Assembly (NCBI GenBank): GCA_020848275.1
Contig: JADLAK010000104.1
Span: 35,516 to 99,515 of the forward strand
Reading direction: 5' to 3'
Origin: Planctomycetota bacterium
Lineage (GTDB): Bacteria > Planctomycetota > UBA8742 > UBA2392
Length of the DNA stretch: 64,000 nt
The position numbers and the translations under genes are program-made. How positions within the stretch are numbered: position 1 is the first letter of the stretch; every line of letters starts with the position of its first letter. Below are positions 8,218 to 18,262 of this stretch, piece after piece. A model generated the notes under the pieces. It had not been told where the DNA came from. It made no database searches and saw only the letters and a list, made by a program, of their open reading frames with translations.

Positions 8218-11112
8218 ATGCTGGACGACATGCGCAAACTAATCCTGCCGGCAGGAGCGCTCCTGCTGTTGATCGGGGCCGTCCTGGCGCTTGCTCCGCG
8301 CCCGGCGCAATCTCAGCCCTCCACGCCTGAGCCACGCAGGCTCAATCATCCGCGCGGCGGGCAGCTTGTGCTGCGCGTCATTGACGACGACAGCGGCAAG
8401 GCGCTGGCCAATACTTCCTGCACAATGTGGCCGGTCAGGCTCGTCTACCACGCCGCGTTTGCCGGTTTGCCGCCCGCCGCAAAGATCAACAGCGACCTCG
8501 GCAACGTTGAATTCGAGGAAAGCCGCGACGAACACGAAACGACGGACAATTCCGGCCTGATCGTTACTCGGCGCTTCCTCGACGATCCTCAAATCTTGCT
8601 GATGACCGAGCGGCCGCGCACGACGGTTTATCCGGTGCCCGAGGGGTACGAGCCCGTCACGAGTCCCTCGCTCATCTTCAGGGGCATCCTCGATGCCTGG
8701 ATCAAGCCCACCTGGTCGCCGATCGACGTGCGGGTGCGCCGTATGCGCCCGCTCGAACTCAAGCTCACGGACAATCTCGATGTTGTCTCCGGCGCAAAGG
8801 TCGGCGCCGTGCTGGTGATACCCCGCCGGGGAGCGGCCGACGGCCTTGGCGACCCGACGCCGGCCCAGCGCGAAGAGCGGCGCTGGGGATTCTCGGAGTT
8901 GGCGCTCGAGTATGTGATGGATGAAGAGGACATGGAGTGGCAGATGCAGTCGCTTAAGGACTACCGCTTCGCGCGGCGCGCGAAGGTAAAAGCCAGCCCC
9001 CCGGCCTCGGCCGAAGATGACCCCGAGGACCTGCGGGCGACGATCGGCGACTTCCTCGAAGAAGATGGCGCGACCCACCGGGCGGTTGCAGTCAACGCCG
9101 GGGCCTACCGGTTCTCGGCGCTGCCGACAGGGGAATATGCGATATTCGCCTACGCGCCGGGCCATGATGTGGCGGTGCTGCGCACGCCGCATCCGGGCGG
9201 AGGCCCGCTTGAACTCGTGCTGGCGCAGGAAGATGTCGGCGCGATGGTGCACGTGACGTTGCACCGCGCGGGCGACGAATACCCCAACGACGAGGTCAAC
9301 CTGCGGGTCAGCCAATCGAGCCCCAACGTCGATGAACAGACGGACGATGGCCCGTTCGTTGCCTGGGTTGCCCACCATGGCGGCCTTGCGACGTCGACTT
9401 TCGAATTCGGGCCGCTTCCCGCCGGAGGTTGGAGGATTTCAATCAGCCGCGAGGACCCGGAAGGCCCGGTGTACCCCGGCCCCTGTTACGTTGAGCTGCA
9501 CGACGGCCAGACGGCGCAGCTCGATTTTTATACCGGACAAGGGGCGCTCGCGCAGTTCCGGGCGCAGGCCAGATTTGGCGATCAATTGCTTGAGGAGTTT
9601 CCCGTGCTGGTGCGCCGCGAGGGCGAGCTGCACGTGGATGAGATCACGTTTTCCTCCAGCGATCGCGAAGGAGTGATGTTGGCGCCCGGCGAATACATCA
9701 TGGTCAGCGGGTTCCTGCCGCCGCGGCGCGTGTTGTTGCGCGCGGGCGAAAATCGCGTCGAGGAATTCGAGTTGCCCTCGCGCCACGTGAGTTTTTCGAT
9801 TTCCGACGAGCTGCGCGAATTGCTGTTGCTCGGCGTCGAAACCGTCACGGAGCGCCCCGACCCCGGCGACCCCTCGACCTGGTTCGAGCGCAAGCCCTAC
9901 ATCAAGCTGATGCTGTCGCTGCCGGAGGAGAACACGGTTACGCGGTACGTTGCCGATACGCCCGAATTCGCCCTCATGGCCGACGGCCACCTCGGCGCGC
10001 TTGGCGACGGCGCGGAGATCCCGGCCGAGGGCGCAGCTTTTGACCTGATGGCGGGCGTCTATGACTGGCGGCTGCTGGCCGCCGAGCAGGAAATCGGCGG
10101 GTCCATCGACCTGCGCGGCAGCGGCGACAAGGCCGTGCGCTTCGGCCTCGATAGCCTGCCGGGGCTTGCCGTGGGCAAAGTGATGTTCAGCGGCCTCACC
10201 GAGGAAGAGTTTGACGAAGCGGAATATTTCATTGAGGAAGCCGAGTTGCGCGGCAGACAGGTCCTGGGCGTGGACAGCGAAGATACCCCGGGCGCGTTTG
10301 GCCCCGGCGGACAAAGCTACGAGGTGAAGAGCGGGAACAAGACGGTCTATGTCTTTGGCCCGCCCGGCGCATACACGGTGGTGCTGGATGCGCCGCGCAT
10401 GGCCCATCGTTGTTTCATGGTGCCGGGCAGCCTCGACATCGGCCCGGAACTTATCTCCGAGCAAGGCAGCATCCGGCTGATTGCCGACAGTGACGGGAAG
10501 TGGTTTGTCGGGCCCGAGCCCAAACGCGGCGCATGGACCGCCGACGCATGTTGCATCAACGCCGGCGGTGACGCCGTGCAGCTCGATGCCGTCTACGGGC
10601 CCGACCCCGCCGAATACACGACGCTTCCGCAGGGCGAATATCTGCTCCTGATCCGGCGTGAACGCTGCTGGGACCATCCGGCCCTTGGCGGCTTGATCAT
10701 CGACATGCACGAAGCCGAGCCGGAGGTCGCCACCGTGCGTGTGCGCGTTGGCGTGCACCCCATCGACATCACTGTGAACCAGCTCGATTTCCAGCCCGTG
10801 GGCACGCTGGTGATCAAGGCCACGCGCGCCTGCCCGGCGCCGACGCTGCGCGATTTTTGGTGGGCGATGCCCGACGGCGGACGCATGAAAGTTGAGGCGC
10901 TTGATTTCAAGACCGCGGACGCGCCGCTGGCGGCCTACCCGCAGCTTGTGCCGATCACGACAAAGCCCGTTCCCTACGCGCTGACGGAAGAACTTTTGCT
11001 GCCGCCGGGCCGCTACAAGATTACGCCCTGGCCAGGCGCGCCCGAAAGCGCCTGCCGCACCATCGACCTTAAGCCGGGCAAACGCGAAGAAGTCGTCTTC
11101 GAGGGCCGCTGA
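8218..11112 (+). CDS. Large secreted protein, tandem paralog 1 of 3
   Basis: 964 residues if started at ATG 8218 (GGGGG 10 bases upstream); ATG 8230 (MRKLILPAG) is nearly as good. The frame is open back to 7894, but that part is antisense to rimK and should be excluded. An N-terminal signal sequence is followed by a beta-rich region (GQLVLRVIDDDSGKAL) and repeated LPTGEY/LPAGGW turns like those of carboxypeptidase-regulatory or Ig-like beta-sandwich domains. The C-terminus LLPPGRYKITPWPGAPESA is shared with the next two genes. It overlaps the next gene as TGATG. I do not recognise a described family. It is probably an exported surface or periplasmic protein. Confidence 0.8.
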   Translation: MLDDMRKLILPAGALLLLIGAVLALAPRPAQSQPSTPEPRRLNHPRGGQLVLRVIDDDSGKALANTSCTMWPVRLVYHAAFAGLPPAAKINSDLGNVEFEESRDEHETTDNSGLIVTRRFLDDPQILLMTERPRTTVYPVPEGYEPVTSPSLIFRGILDAWIKPTWSPIDVRVRRMRPLELKLTDNLDVVSGAKVGAVLVIPRRGAADGLGDPTPAQREERRWGFSELALEYVMDEEDMEWQMQSLKDYRFARRAKVKASPPASAEDDPEDLRATIGDFLEEDGATHRAVAVNAGAYRFSALPTGEYAIFAYAPGHDVAVLRTPHPGGGPLELVLAQEDVGAMVHVTLHRAGDEYPNDEVNLRVSQSSPNVDEQTDDGPFVAWVAHHGGLATSTFEFGPLPAGGWRISISREDPEGPVYPGPCYVELHDGQTAQLDFYTGQGALAQFRAQARFGDQLLEEFPVLVRREGELHVDEITFSSSDREGVMLAPGEYIMVSGFLPPRRVLLRAGENRVEEFELPSRHVSFSISDELRELLLLGVETVTERPDPGDPSTWFERKPYIKLMLSLPEENTVTRYVADTPEFALMADGHLGALGDGAEIPAEGAAFDLMAGVYDWRLLAAEQEIGGSIDLRGSGDKAVRFGLDSLPGLAVGKVMFSGLTEEEFDEAEYFIEEAELRGRQVLGVDSEDTPGAFGPGGQSYEVKSGNKTVYVFGPPGAYTVVLDAPRMAHRCFMVPGSLDIGPELISEQGSIRLIADSDGKWFVGPEPKRGAWTADACCINAGGDAVQLDAVYGPDPAEYTTLPQGEYLLLIRRERCWDHPALGGLIIDMHEAEPEVATVRVRVGVHPIDITVNQLDFQPVGTLVIKATRACPAPTLRDFWWAMPDGGRMKVEALDFKTADAPLAAYPQLVPITTKPVPYALTEELLLPPGRYKITPWPGAPESACRTIDLKPGKREEVVFEGR

Positions 11113-13970
11113 TGAATTTAAGATTGGCCACGCTGGCCCTGGGGCTTGTCCTTGCGGCGCTTGCGGGGTTTGCCTCGACGCGCAGCTTTGCCCTGGCGCC
11201 TCGGCCCGAGCCGGTCCATGAATGCGTTGGCGGCCCGATGGGCCCCGCCTTGCGCGTGATGCCTGAACGCATCAAGACCATTCCGCCCGCGCTCAGCGTA
11301 GGCCCGCGCGTCAACGTGCTGCGCCGCGGCGAGGTGCTCTTCCGTTTAGTTGACACCGCAGGTGCGCCGCTTGCGGACGCAACCTGCGAAATCTGGCGTG
11401 TTCGCACCCGCGCCCCCGTCGTGCTTGGCCTCGCGCCGCCAAAAGCTTTCAGTAGTGGCGAGCCCTTTGCCGAATTCGAAACTCCCGCCGATCCCGCAGC
11501 GCGCGTGTTGTGCAAGGCCGACAAGTCCGGGCTCGTGCGGCTGCCCTTTGGACCGCACCCCGCTGATGCGCCGCGCTGGAGTTCGTTCCTGTTCCCGATT
11601 GTCATGGGCTGCGAGTTGGCCCGCAGTCCGCTGGACACCATCGCCGCCATCAGCAAGGCGTGGCGCAGGCCGCACCGCGGCGGCATCGATGTCGTGATGC
11701 GCAACGTGGGCGAACTCGCCGTCAACGTGCGGGAAAAGGCGGGCAAGCCTTTATCGGACGTAAGCCTCATCGCCGTGCCGCTGCCAGAGGTTGTCGATGG
11801 CGTCGAGACGCGCGTCTACGGCGGCGCGGCCTTTGCGGCGGCGCGGGCCGGGCGTCGCTTAACACGCGAAATCATCAAACCGGCGAAGCTTGCACTCGAA
11901 TCGCTGTCGATCATGCACGGCATTGGCGCGAGCGCCGCAAAGCCCGTGACGCTGCGGTACGTCGGCGACAGCCGCATTCCTTCGCTGCTTACGCTGCCGG
12001 CAATATATCTGGCGGTGTCCGACCAGTCGGGCGCCGCGCGCTTTGTGGGACTACCCTTGGGGAGCTATTCGATTTTTGTGTCCGCGACGGGTTACGAGAC
12101 CAGCGTCGTCGAAGTGGTCATGGACGGCAAGCCGAAAAAATGGACGGTCGTCATGGCGCCTATCGTCGGCGCGCCCCTGAAGATTGCCATTGCGTGGCGC
12201 GGCAGCGCCGAAGACCTCGCGCGCACGCAATACAAAGTCACGCTGCTGCCCTGCGGCTGCCACGGCCAGGTCGACGGTCCCCTCGACGGCGCGGTGTTGC
12301 AGTGGCAAGTGGATGCCGCGGGCGAAGCCGGCGCCGTGGTGAGTTTCACAGACGTGCCGGTCGGCCACTGGATTGCCTTTGTCGCGCTGACGGATGCCGA
12401 TGGCGCGTCCATGCGCCGCGAAGATGGCGAACTCGCGGGCTACCCGCTGCGCTTTGTCAAAACCGACAAACCCCAAGATGTTGAGATAGAGGTCGGGCCG
12501 GAATCAGTGGGATTCTGGAAGCCCAGTTTGATCTGTAAAGGCGAGCCGACCGAGGGCACATTTTGGCTCTTTCGACGCAAGGGCGACCCAGAGTGGACGG
12601 AGCGCCAGTGCCTTGTCGACCCGGCGACCTCACGCGAGCAGCCGATTGCGCTGCAGCCCGGCGAATACGAATGCATGGTCGAGACCCGCGTGCCAAGCCC
12701 CTTCAAGATAGAGCGCGGCCTCACCACCGCCGAGCGCTTTGAAATCCCCGTCCGGCCCGTCAAATTCACTGTGGCCAAGGACCTGCGGCGGCTGATGGAT
12801 TCACTTCTGGATGAGGGCCGCACTGAGCCGATCATAATGGACATCATGCCCGAGATGACGCCGCAACTGTTGGCTGGTTTTGGCTCGATCGCGCAGCCTT
12901 GCGTGCGTGAGACTTTCTTTCGGGGGCTTAACGACATCAGCGATTGCGAGACGCAGATTCCCGAGGAAGGGATCGAGATGGACCTGCCCTCGGGCATCTA
13001 CCACTGGACTCTGCATTCGACGATTTATCTCGATGGCGTGATCGACCTGCGGGGCCGCCTCGCAACCAAGGTCGAGTTCAGCCTCGCCAATCTTCCGGGC
13101 GTCGCGATCTGCCGCCTGAACCTCGACGGTATGGCAGAGGACGACGACTGGGAAGTCGAATTCGCGGACCTCCCGCAACTGATCGAAAACCTGGGTTCAC
13201 TCACCACCGGCGACAGCACGTGGTACGAATCCACGCTGGTATCATCTGCGGTGCCGGTGGGTCCCGGAAAGTTTCTGCTGTTTGCGCCGCCGGGCAGACA
13301 TTACGTGCGCATTTCGTGCCAGGACCGCTGCTTCTGGCGCGTGGTGAATGTGCCGGGCGATCAAAGCGTCGCTGTGCCCGCCGCCGCCGATGGCGAACTT
13401 GAATTTCTCAACGCGCCCGCGAACAAGGCGGTGGGAGTTGCGGCGGATTCCAACGGCCTGGTCGTGCCGGTGCTAACCCACGGTGCATCCCGGTATGCCT
13501 TGGCGCAGGGCGAATACGAGATCACACTGGTTCATCTCGAACACACTCAGATCGGGCCCTTCGAATGGCGGCCGGCGATCGCGCGCGTGAAAGTCAGCCT
13601 CAAGCCGTCGGCCGTGGTGGATTTCGCGGCGCTGAAGTTCGAACCGTTTGGGACACTGACGGTCCGCGCCACGGGCCGCTGCCCCGCCGAGGGCGACGTT
13701 GATTGGTGGTGGCTCGGCTGGTGGCTCGAGGGCGGCGGACAGGGCAGCGTCGGCGTCGAGGCCGTCGGCGACGCGGCGTACTGGCGGCGGGCCTACAGCG
13801 CGCTGGAAATGGCGGCTACGCGGCCTGTGCCGGCGCTTGAGACACGGCGGATTTATCTGCCCGCGGGCGAGTACACTGTTTGCCCGTGGCCCAATGCGCC
13901 CAGGAGCGCGTGGCGCAAAGTGACCGTCGAACCCGGCAAGGCCGCCGAGGTCGTTTTCCCCGGCAAGTAG
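11112..13970 (+). CDS. Large secreted protein, tandem paralog 2 of 3
   Basis: 952 residues with an N-terminal signal sequence (MNLRLATLALGLVLAALAG). The start is coupled to the previous stop (TGATG). It aligns along its length with its neighbours: an early domain GEVLFRLVDTAGAPLADATC, a middle region with LPLGSYSIFVSATGYETS (regulatory-domain-like beta turn), an LRGRLATKVEFSLANLPG segment matching IDLRGSGDKAVRFGLDSLPG in paralog 1, and the terminal block LPAGEYTVCPWPNAPRSA. Sequence identity looks modest, so the duplication is old. No catalytic motif is visible. Confidence 0.8.
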   Translation: MNLRLATLALGLVLAALAGFASTRSFALAPRPEPVHECVGGPMGPALRVMPERIKTIPPALSVGPRVNVLRRGEVLFRLVDTAGAPLADATCEIWRVRTRAPVVLGLAPPKAFSSGEPFAEFETPADPAARVLCKADKSGLVRLPFGPHPADAPRWSSFLFPIVMGCELARSPLDTIAAISKAWRRPHRGGIDVVMRNVGELAVNVREKAGKPLSDVSLIAVPLPEVVDGVETRVYGGAAFAAARAGRRLTREIIKPAKLALESLSIMHGIGASAAKPVTLRYVGDSRIPSLLTLPAIYLAVSDQSGAARFVGLPLGSYSIFVSATGYETSVVEVVMDGKPKKWTVVMAPIVGAPLKIAIAWRGSAEDLARTQYKVTLLPCGCHGQVDGPLDGAVLQWQVDAAGEAGAVVSFTDVPVGHWIAFVALTDADGASMRREDGELAGYPLRFVKTDKPQDVEIEVGPESVGFWKPSLICKGEPTEGTFWLFRRKGDPEWTERQCLVDPATSREQPIALQPGEYECMVETRVPSPFKIERGLTTAERFEIPVRPVKFTVAKDLRRLMDSLLDEGRTEPIIMDIMPEMTPQLLAGFGSIAQPCVRETFFRGLNDISDCETQIPEEGIEMDLPSGIYHWTLHSTIYLDGVIDLRGRLATKVEFSLANLPGVAICRLNLDGMAEDDDWEVEFADLPQLIENLGSLTTGDSTWYESTLVSSAVPVGPGKFLLFAPPGRHYVRISCQDRCFWRVVNVPGDQSVAVPAAADGELEFLNAPANKAVGVAADSNGLVVPVLTHGASRYALAQGEYEITLVHLEHTQIGPFEWRPAIARVKVSLKPSAVVDFAALKFEPFGTLTVRATGRCPAEGDVDWWWLGWWLEGGGQGSVGVEAVGDAAYWRRAYSALEMAATRPVPALETRRIYLPAGEYTVCPWPNAPRSAWRKVTVEPGKAAEVVFPGK

Positions 13971-14017
13971 GGGCGCTCAGGTTGATAATTCGGTGAACGT
14001 AAATGCCGGCGACGCGT

Positions 14018-14023
14018 TATAAT
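14018..14023 (+). promoter_or_regulatory. Possible -10 element before paralog 3
   Basis: TATAAT lies 33 bases before the start of the third paralog, in the only real gap (85 bases) of this three-gene array. I see no convincing -35 at 16-18 bases, so it is a weak call. Confidence 0.3.
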
Positions 14024-14055
14024 CCGGTATCCCCGTTAATACCCCCGCCGGTCCG

Positions 14056-17000
14056 ATGAACACGCGCGTCATTCTTGCGGGTTTGCTTTTTGCGCTGCTG
14101 GCCTCGCTGGCCGCAACGTGGCTGCTGTTTCTTCGCAAGACCGCGCCGCGCGGCGAAATCGACAACGCTCCCTGCAGCGTCGCCGAAACGCCCGCAACGC
14201 CCAAGTCGCGGACCAAATCAAGTGCCGACGTTGCGCCGGCCAAAGTTCAACCGCCGCCGGTTGACGGGCCGCCGGAAACGCTGGAAATCAGTTTGCCTGT
14301 GGGGGGTAGCGACAACGCCCCCCGTCAGGGAACGGTGCTGTTCAGGCTCATCGACGAAGAAACCGGCGCGCTGTGTAACGCGCGTTATGAAGTGTTCCAG
14401 ATTTTCTCACCTGTCGCAGGCCTGCGCGCCGTGCCGACATTCGAAGACGCGCGACCGCTGGCCGACCAGGCTGTGTTCAGCGTTTTCGGACAAGTGCGGC
14501 CCCGTGGCAGAACCGACGCCGATGGCCGCGTGCGCGTTCCATTTCGGCACACGTTTCTTCCGCTCGACGAAAGCGGGCCCATCGGCGAGGACCCCTTCCC
14601 CGTGGCGGACGGCTACCAGCCCGTGACGCCGCCGGGCGAAGTGCTGCTGGCGATCATTTCGCGCTACTGGACCCCGGACCAGACGCCAATCGAAATCCGG
14701 CTGCGCAAGCAAAGCCGGCTTGGCGGGCGTGTTTTCGATTTCGCCGGCAAACCGGTCGGCGGCGCAACCGTCATGGCATTTGCGGTGCGCGATTTGCCGC
14801 GAGCGGCGCTCGTCGAGCGTGCGGGCGCCCACTACCTGTTCGCCGACGCGGTGCAGGGCTTTTGCACTTCGCCCGAGCAAGTGGTGCGCATCAAGGAGCG
14901 TTTGGCAGACCTCTATGCCGCACACCACGAGCAAGCGACGGTCGAGCCGCCCGCGACGCTGGACGACCGGGGCACCGGCCTCGATTGGGTATTCTTCGAC
15001 GATTGCTGGCCAAGCCACACCGTGCAGACAGACGACCGCGGCGTTTTCATCTTCGACCTTCCGGCGGGCAAATACTTCCTCGCCGCAGTTGCGCCCGGCG
15101 CCCGGTTTGCGACGGACACCGCCTCGCTGGAGGACGCACCTGTTGGCGTCGAACTCAGGTTGAATGCTCCTGGCGGCGGCGCCGCCCTGCGTGTCACGCT
15201 CACTTGGGCCGATGCCGGCCCGCCGCCGGTCGACCTGTCGTACTTAGTGCAACTCGAATATCACAGCGCCACTCCCGTCATCCAATTCGTATCCACCGGC
15301 TTCTGCACGATCGTTGCAAACGGGTGCACGAACTGCGTGATGCAATACAGCGGCCTGCCCGAGGGCGAATTCACAATGGTTGCCGAGGCGTGTTACAACA
15401 TCGGCCAACAGTCCTTCATGGACGACCCGGCGTTTGTCTCGCCGCAGATATTGACGCTTTCGGCGGCGCGGGGCGCGGAAGCCACGCTTGTCTTCGGGCA
15501 GTCCCAGCGCACGCGCCTCAACGTGCAGACCCGCTTCAATGGCAAGTTGCTGGACCAGACTGTGGTTGAGCTGCGGCGCATTGAGGACGAGCAGTCAGAA
15601 GAGTTCTACTTCGGGCAGGTCGAGGACGAAAACGGCAAGCTTCAACCCGAGTTCGTCGAGTTCCGCGCCGGCGAATATGAACTCGTCGGCGCGGGCGCGC
15701 CGCCTCGTCGCCTGTTACTGGCACGCGGCGAGCAGCGCAAAGAAACACTCGATTGGCCATCCTGTACGCTGGATGTCTCGATCAGCCCGGAGTTCCGGGA
15801 GTTGCTTTGGCCAAGCGATAGTGGACTTGTCTTCCCAATGTGGGTGGACATTTCGCCGACGGGGGACGACGAGCCTCTGGCGCACTTCGGGTTGGTGCGC
15901 CAACTGGGAATTGACGAAGTGATGGCCGGCGTGGACTGGCCGCCCGACTCACCAACATCCATCCCGCTTGGCGAGACGGCGCAACGTATCGTGCTTCCGC
16001 AGGGTGTGTTCAATTGGGGCCTGTCGGGCCTTTTCGGCGGGTGCTTCGATCTGCGCGGCAGGACGCAGTATTCGCTTCAACTCGGTCTCGACACGGTCCC
16101 GGGTTTTGCGTCGGCGACACTGCGGGTGGAAGGGCTTGACGAAGCGGAGTGTCATATTGAACTCGAGGCCGCCGAACTCCAACAGGCGCTGACCGACGGC
16201 GCCGGCTGGCCGGAGGTTACTTCCGGCGAGTACGACCCCTGGAGGGGCCAGCCGTTGGTTTTCGAGGGCCGCGACGCGAATAGCTTTGTCGTGTTTGCGC
16301 CCCGGGGGCGTTACTACGCGCGGGTTCAATATGTTGGGCGCGGTGACGTGGCTGAGGAAGGCTACCTGGCGCCGTTCTACTTTGACGTACCGGGCAAACA
16401 TGTCATTGATGCGAGGGTCGCCGGCCAGACACGCAAACTGCGGGTTATCAACGTTGCGGGCTCTGCCTATACGACCGCGATTGTTTACGCCACGCGCTCG
16501 GGGTTTGAAGGAGGCCTTGAGCCGCTGGAGGGCGGAGACGATGAATTGGAGGAGGGCGCGCGCGCACGGGAGTTCACCGTGCCCGCGGACGAAATCACCT
16601 TTACCATCGCGCGTGTTCACTACGAAATGCGGCTCGTCGGCGAGGGCGACGAACAGCGCAACATCGAGTTCGAGGCTCATGACTTCGGCTTGAAGACATT
16701 TCCCAGTGGGACTGACGAGATCGTGCTGGATCTGCGCCAGGTGGCCTTCCAGGCGGCCGCGGAAGTGTCCGTCGCCGTCAGGGGAAGTTGTCCAGCAGGT
16801 GCGGTGCTCGACCGCTGGTGGGATTTAGCCGAGCCCCTGGTTTTCGTGCGCGTGCTTGAATGCCGCTTTTTGCCGACGGGCACCGCGTTTTCAGCGCAAC
16901 TGAAAGGATCGAGCGAGACTCCGCCGACGCGCCGCACGGACAGCTTTTTTCTCCCGCCCGGGCGCTTCAAGGTGCAGCCGTGGCCCGGCGCGCCGGACAG

Positions 17001-17064
17001 CGCGTGTAAAGTCGTCGAGATACTTGCCGGCCGGGACGAAAAGATCGTCTTCGAAGGCAAGTAA
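14056..17064 (+). CDS. Large secreted protein, tandem paralog 3 of 3
   Basis: 1002 residues. The N-terminal hydrophobic segment (VILAGLLFALLASLAATWLL) is a signal sequence or membrane anchor. It shares the plan of the two preceding genes: GTVLFRLIDEETGALCNARY, then a LPAGKYFLAAVAPG turn, then DLRGRTQYSLQLGLDTVPG, and the C-terminal FFLPPGRFKVQPWPGAPDSA. An added middle domain carries closely spaced cysteines (FCTIVANGCTNCVM). Convergent with rnd, with one base between the stops. Function unknown. Confidence 0.8.
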   Translation: MNTRVILAGLLFALLASLAATWLLFLRKTAPRGEIDNAPCSVAETPATPKSRTKSSADVAPAKVQPPPVDGPPETLEISLPVGGSDNAPRQGTVLFRLIDEETGALCNARYEVFQIFSPVAGLRAVPTFEDARPLADQAVFSVFGQVRPRGRTDADGRVRVPFRHTFLPLDESGPIGEDPFPVADGYQPVTPPGEVLLAIISRYWTPDQTPIEIRLRKQSRLGGRVFDFAGKPVGGATVMAFAVRDLPRAALVERAGAHYLFADAVQGFCTSPEQVVRIKERLADLYAAHHEQATVEPPATLDDRGTGLDWVFFDDCWPSHTVQTDDRGVFIFDLPAGKYFLAAVAPGARFATDTASLEDAPVGVELRLNAPGGGAALRVTLTWADAGPPPVDLSYLVQLEYHSATPVIQFVSTGFCTIVANGCTNCVMQYSGLPEGEFTMVAEACYNIGQQSFMDDPAFVSPQILTLSAARGAEATLVFGQSQRTRLNVQTRFNGKLLDQTVVELRRIEDEQSEEFYFGQVEDENGKLQPEFVEFRAGEYELVGAGAPPRRLLLARGEQRKETLDWPSCTLDVSISPEFRELLWPSDSGLVFPMWVDISPTGDDEPLAHFGLVRQLGIDEVMAGVDWPPDSPTSIPLGETAQRIVLPQGVFNWGLSGLFGGCFDLRGRTQYSLQLGLDTVPGFASATLRVEGLDEAECHIELEAAELQQALTDGAGWPEVTSGEYDPWRGQPLVFEGRDANSFVVFAPRGRYYARVQYVGRGDVAEEGYLAPFYFDVPGKHVIDARVAGQTRKLRVINVAGSAYTTAIVYATRSGFEGGLEPLEGGDDELEEGARAREFTVPADEITFTIARVHYEMRLVGEGDEQRNIEFEAHDFGLKTFPSGTDEIVLDLRQVAFQAAAEVSVAVRGSCPAGAVLDRWWDLAEPLVFVRVLECRFLPTGTAFSAQLKGSSETPPTRRTDSFFLPPGRFKVQPWPGAPDSACKVVEILAGRDEKIVFEGK

Positions 17065-17065
17065 G

Positions 17066-18229
17066 TCACGCTCTGCGTTTATTCAGCGGCGCGAGCAGCG
17101 CCAGCAGCGGTTCACCGTAACGTTTGGCGCGGCTTGGCCCCACCCGCGCAAGTTTGCCGAGTTCTTCGGTGTTGCGCGGCGGCGTGTGCACGAGGTCGTG
17201 AAATGCCGGCGTCGGCATAATGGCCTGCAGGCCCAAGCCGCGCGCCTTGGCCTCCTGCTCGCGCCAGGCCTTGAGCTTGCCCAGGATATCGCGCTGGCGC
17301 ATGTCCAGCGGCTTGTTGTCAGGGTCGGGTTCATGGTGCACGCGTGGCGCGCGCGGTGGCGAAGGTTCACTCAGGCCCTTCTTCAACGCGGCAAGCATTT
17401 CCGCGACGTAGCTGCTAAGCCAGTTGCCGATGCCGCTGCGGCTTGCCAGTTCCTGTTCGTCTTTAGGCGGCTCAGCCGCAAGGCCCATCAGGGCGTGGTC
17501 GGAGACGACGCGAAACGGCGCGCGGTTGAGACCCCTGGCGGTGCGGTCGCGCCAGGCGTAAAGCGACTTCAGCGCGCCGCGTCTTGACGCGTCAAGTTGC
17601 TCGTGGCCCTTGATGCGGCGGAAACGCTCCGGGTCGAAGCTGCGCTCGCGCGGCAGGCTCAGCGCCAGCGCCTCGCACTCGATGCGGTACTCGTCGACAA
17701 TATCGGCCTTGCGCAGTTGTTCCTCAATCAAGTCGTGGACCTTGAACAGATGCCGCGTGTCGTTGATTAAATATTCCTGGTGTACGGGCTGGAGCGGGCG
17801 CTGGCCCCAGTCGTAACGTTGCAGGTCCTTGGGCAGCCGCAGGCCGATGAAGGTTTCGACCAGCGTGGCGAGCCCGGTCTGCGCGAAGCCGAGCAGCGAG
17901 CCCGCCATCGCCGTGTCCTGGATCAGGCCGAATTCGAGCTTGAAGCTGCGCTTGAGCGCCAGCACGTCGTTGCTGGCCGAGTGCATCAGGCAGGGGCGGT
18001 CGCGCCGGCCCACCAGTTGCTGCAACTCGCGTGAGGCTTCGCCCAGCGCCAGCGTGTCGATGATGACGTTGCGGTCTTCTGTCGAGAGCGTGACGATGCA
18101 GACGCGCTCTTCGTAGTGGTAGAAGCTGTCCGATTCGATATCGAGCGAAAAGCGCGGCGCGTTGGCGAGTTCCGCCAGCACCTGCTTGAAGCGATCGGGA
18201 GTCGAGACGATTTCGGGCTGCGAGGTCAT
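17066..18229 (-). CDS. rnd: Ribonuclease D (DEDD 3'-5' exonuclease with HRDC domains)
   Basis: 387 residues from ATG 18229 (MTSQPEIV); an upstream GTG at 18259 would add ten poorly supported residues. Exonuclease motifs are in order: FSLDIESDS (DxE), LMHSASNDVLALKR (second acidic motif), LIQDTAMAGSLLG, and YLINDTRHLFKVHDLI (Y..ND...L). The C-terminal half holds HRDC-like helical repeats (LKSLYAWRDRTARGLNRAPF and GKLKAWREQEAKARGLGLQA), as in RNase D, which trims tRNA 3' ends. It follows moaC with a 33-base gap. Confidence 0.93.
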   Translation of the reverse strand: MTSQPEIVSTPDRFKQVLAELANAPRFSLDIESDSFYHYEERVCIVTLSTEDRNVIIDTLALGEASRELQQLVGRRDRPCLMHSASNDVLALKRSFKLEFGLIQDTAMAGSLLGFAQTGLATLVETFIGLRLPKDLQRYDWGQRPLQPVHQEYLINDTRHLFKVHDLIEEQLRKADIVDEYRIECEALALSLPRERSFDPERFRRIKGHEQLDASRRGALKSLYAWRDRTARGLNRAPFRVVSDHALMGLAAEPPKDEQELASRSGIGNWLSSYVAEMLAALKKGLSEPSPPRAPRVHHEPDPDNKPLDMRQRDILGKLKAWREQEAKARGLGLQAIMPTPAFHDLVHTPPRNTEELGKLARVGPSRAKRYGEPLLALLAPLNKRRA

Positions 18230-18262
18230 TAAGCGTTCTACAAGGCGGTGGGGGCCCACAGC

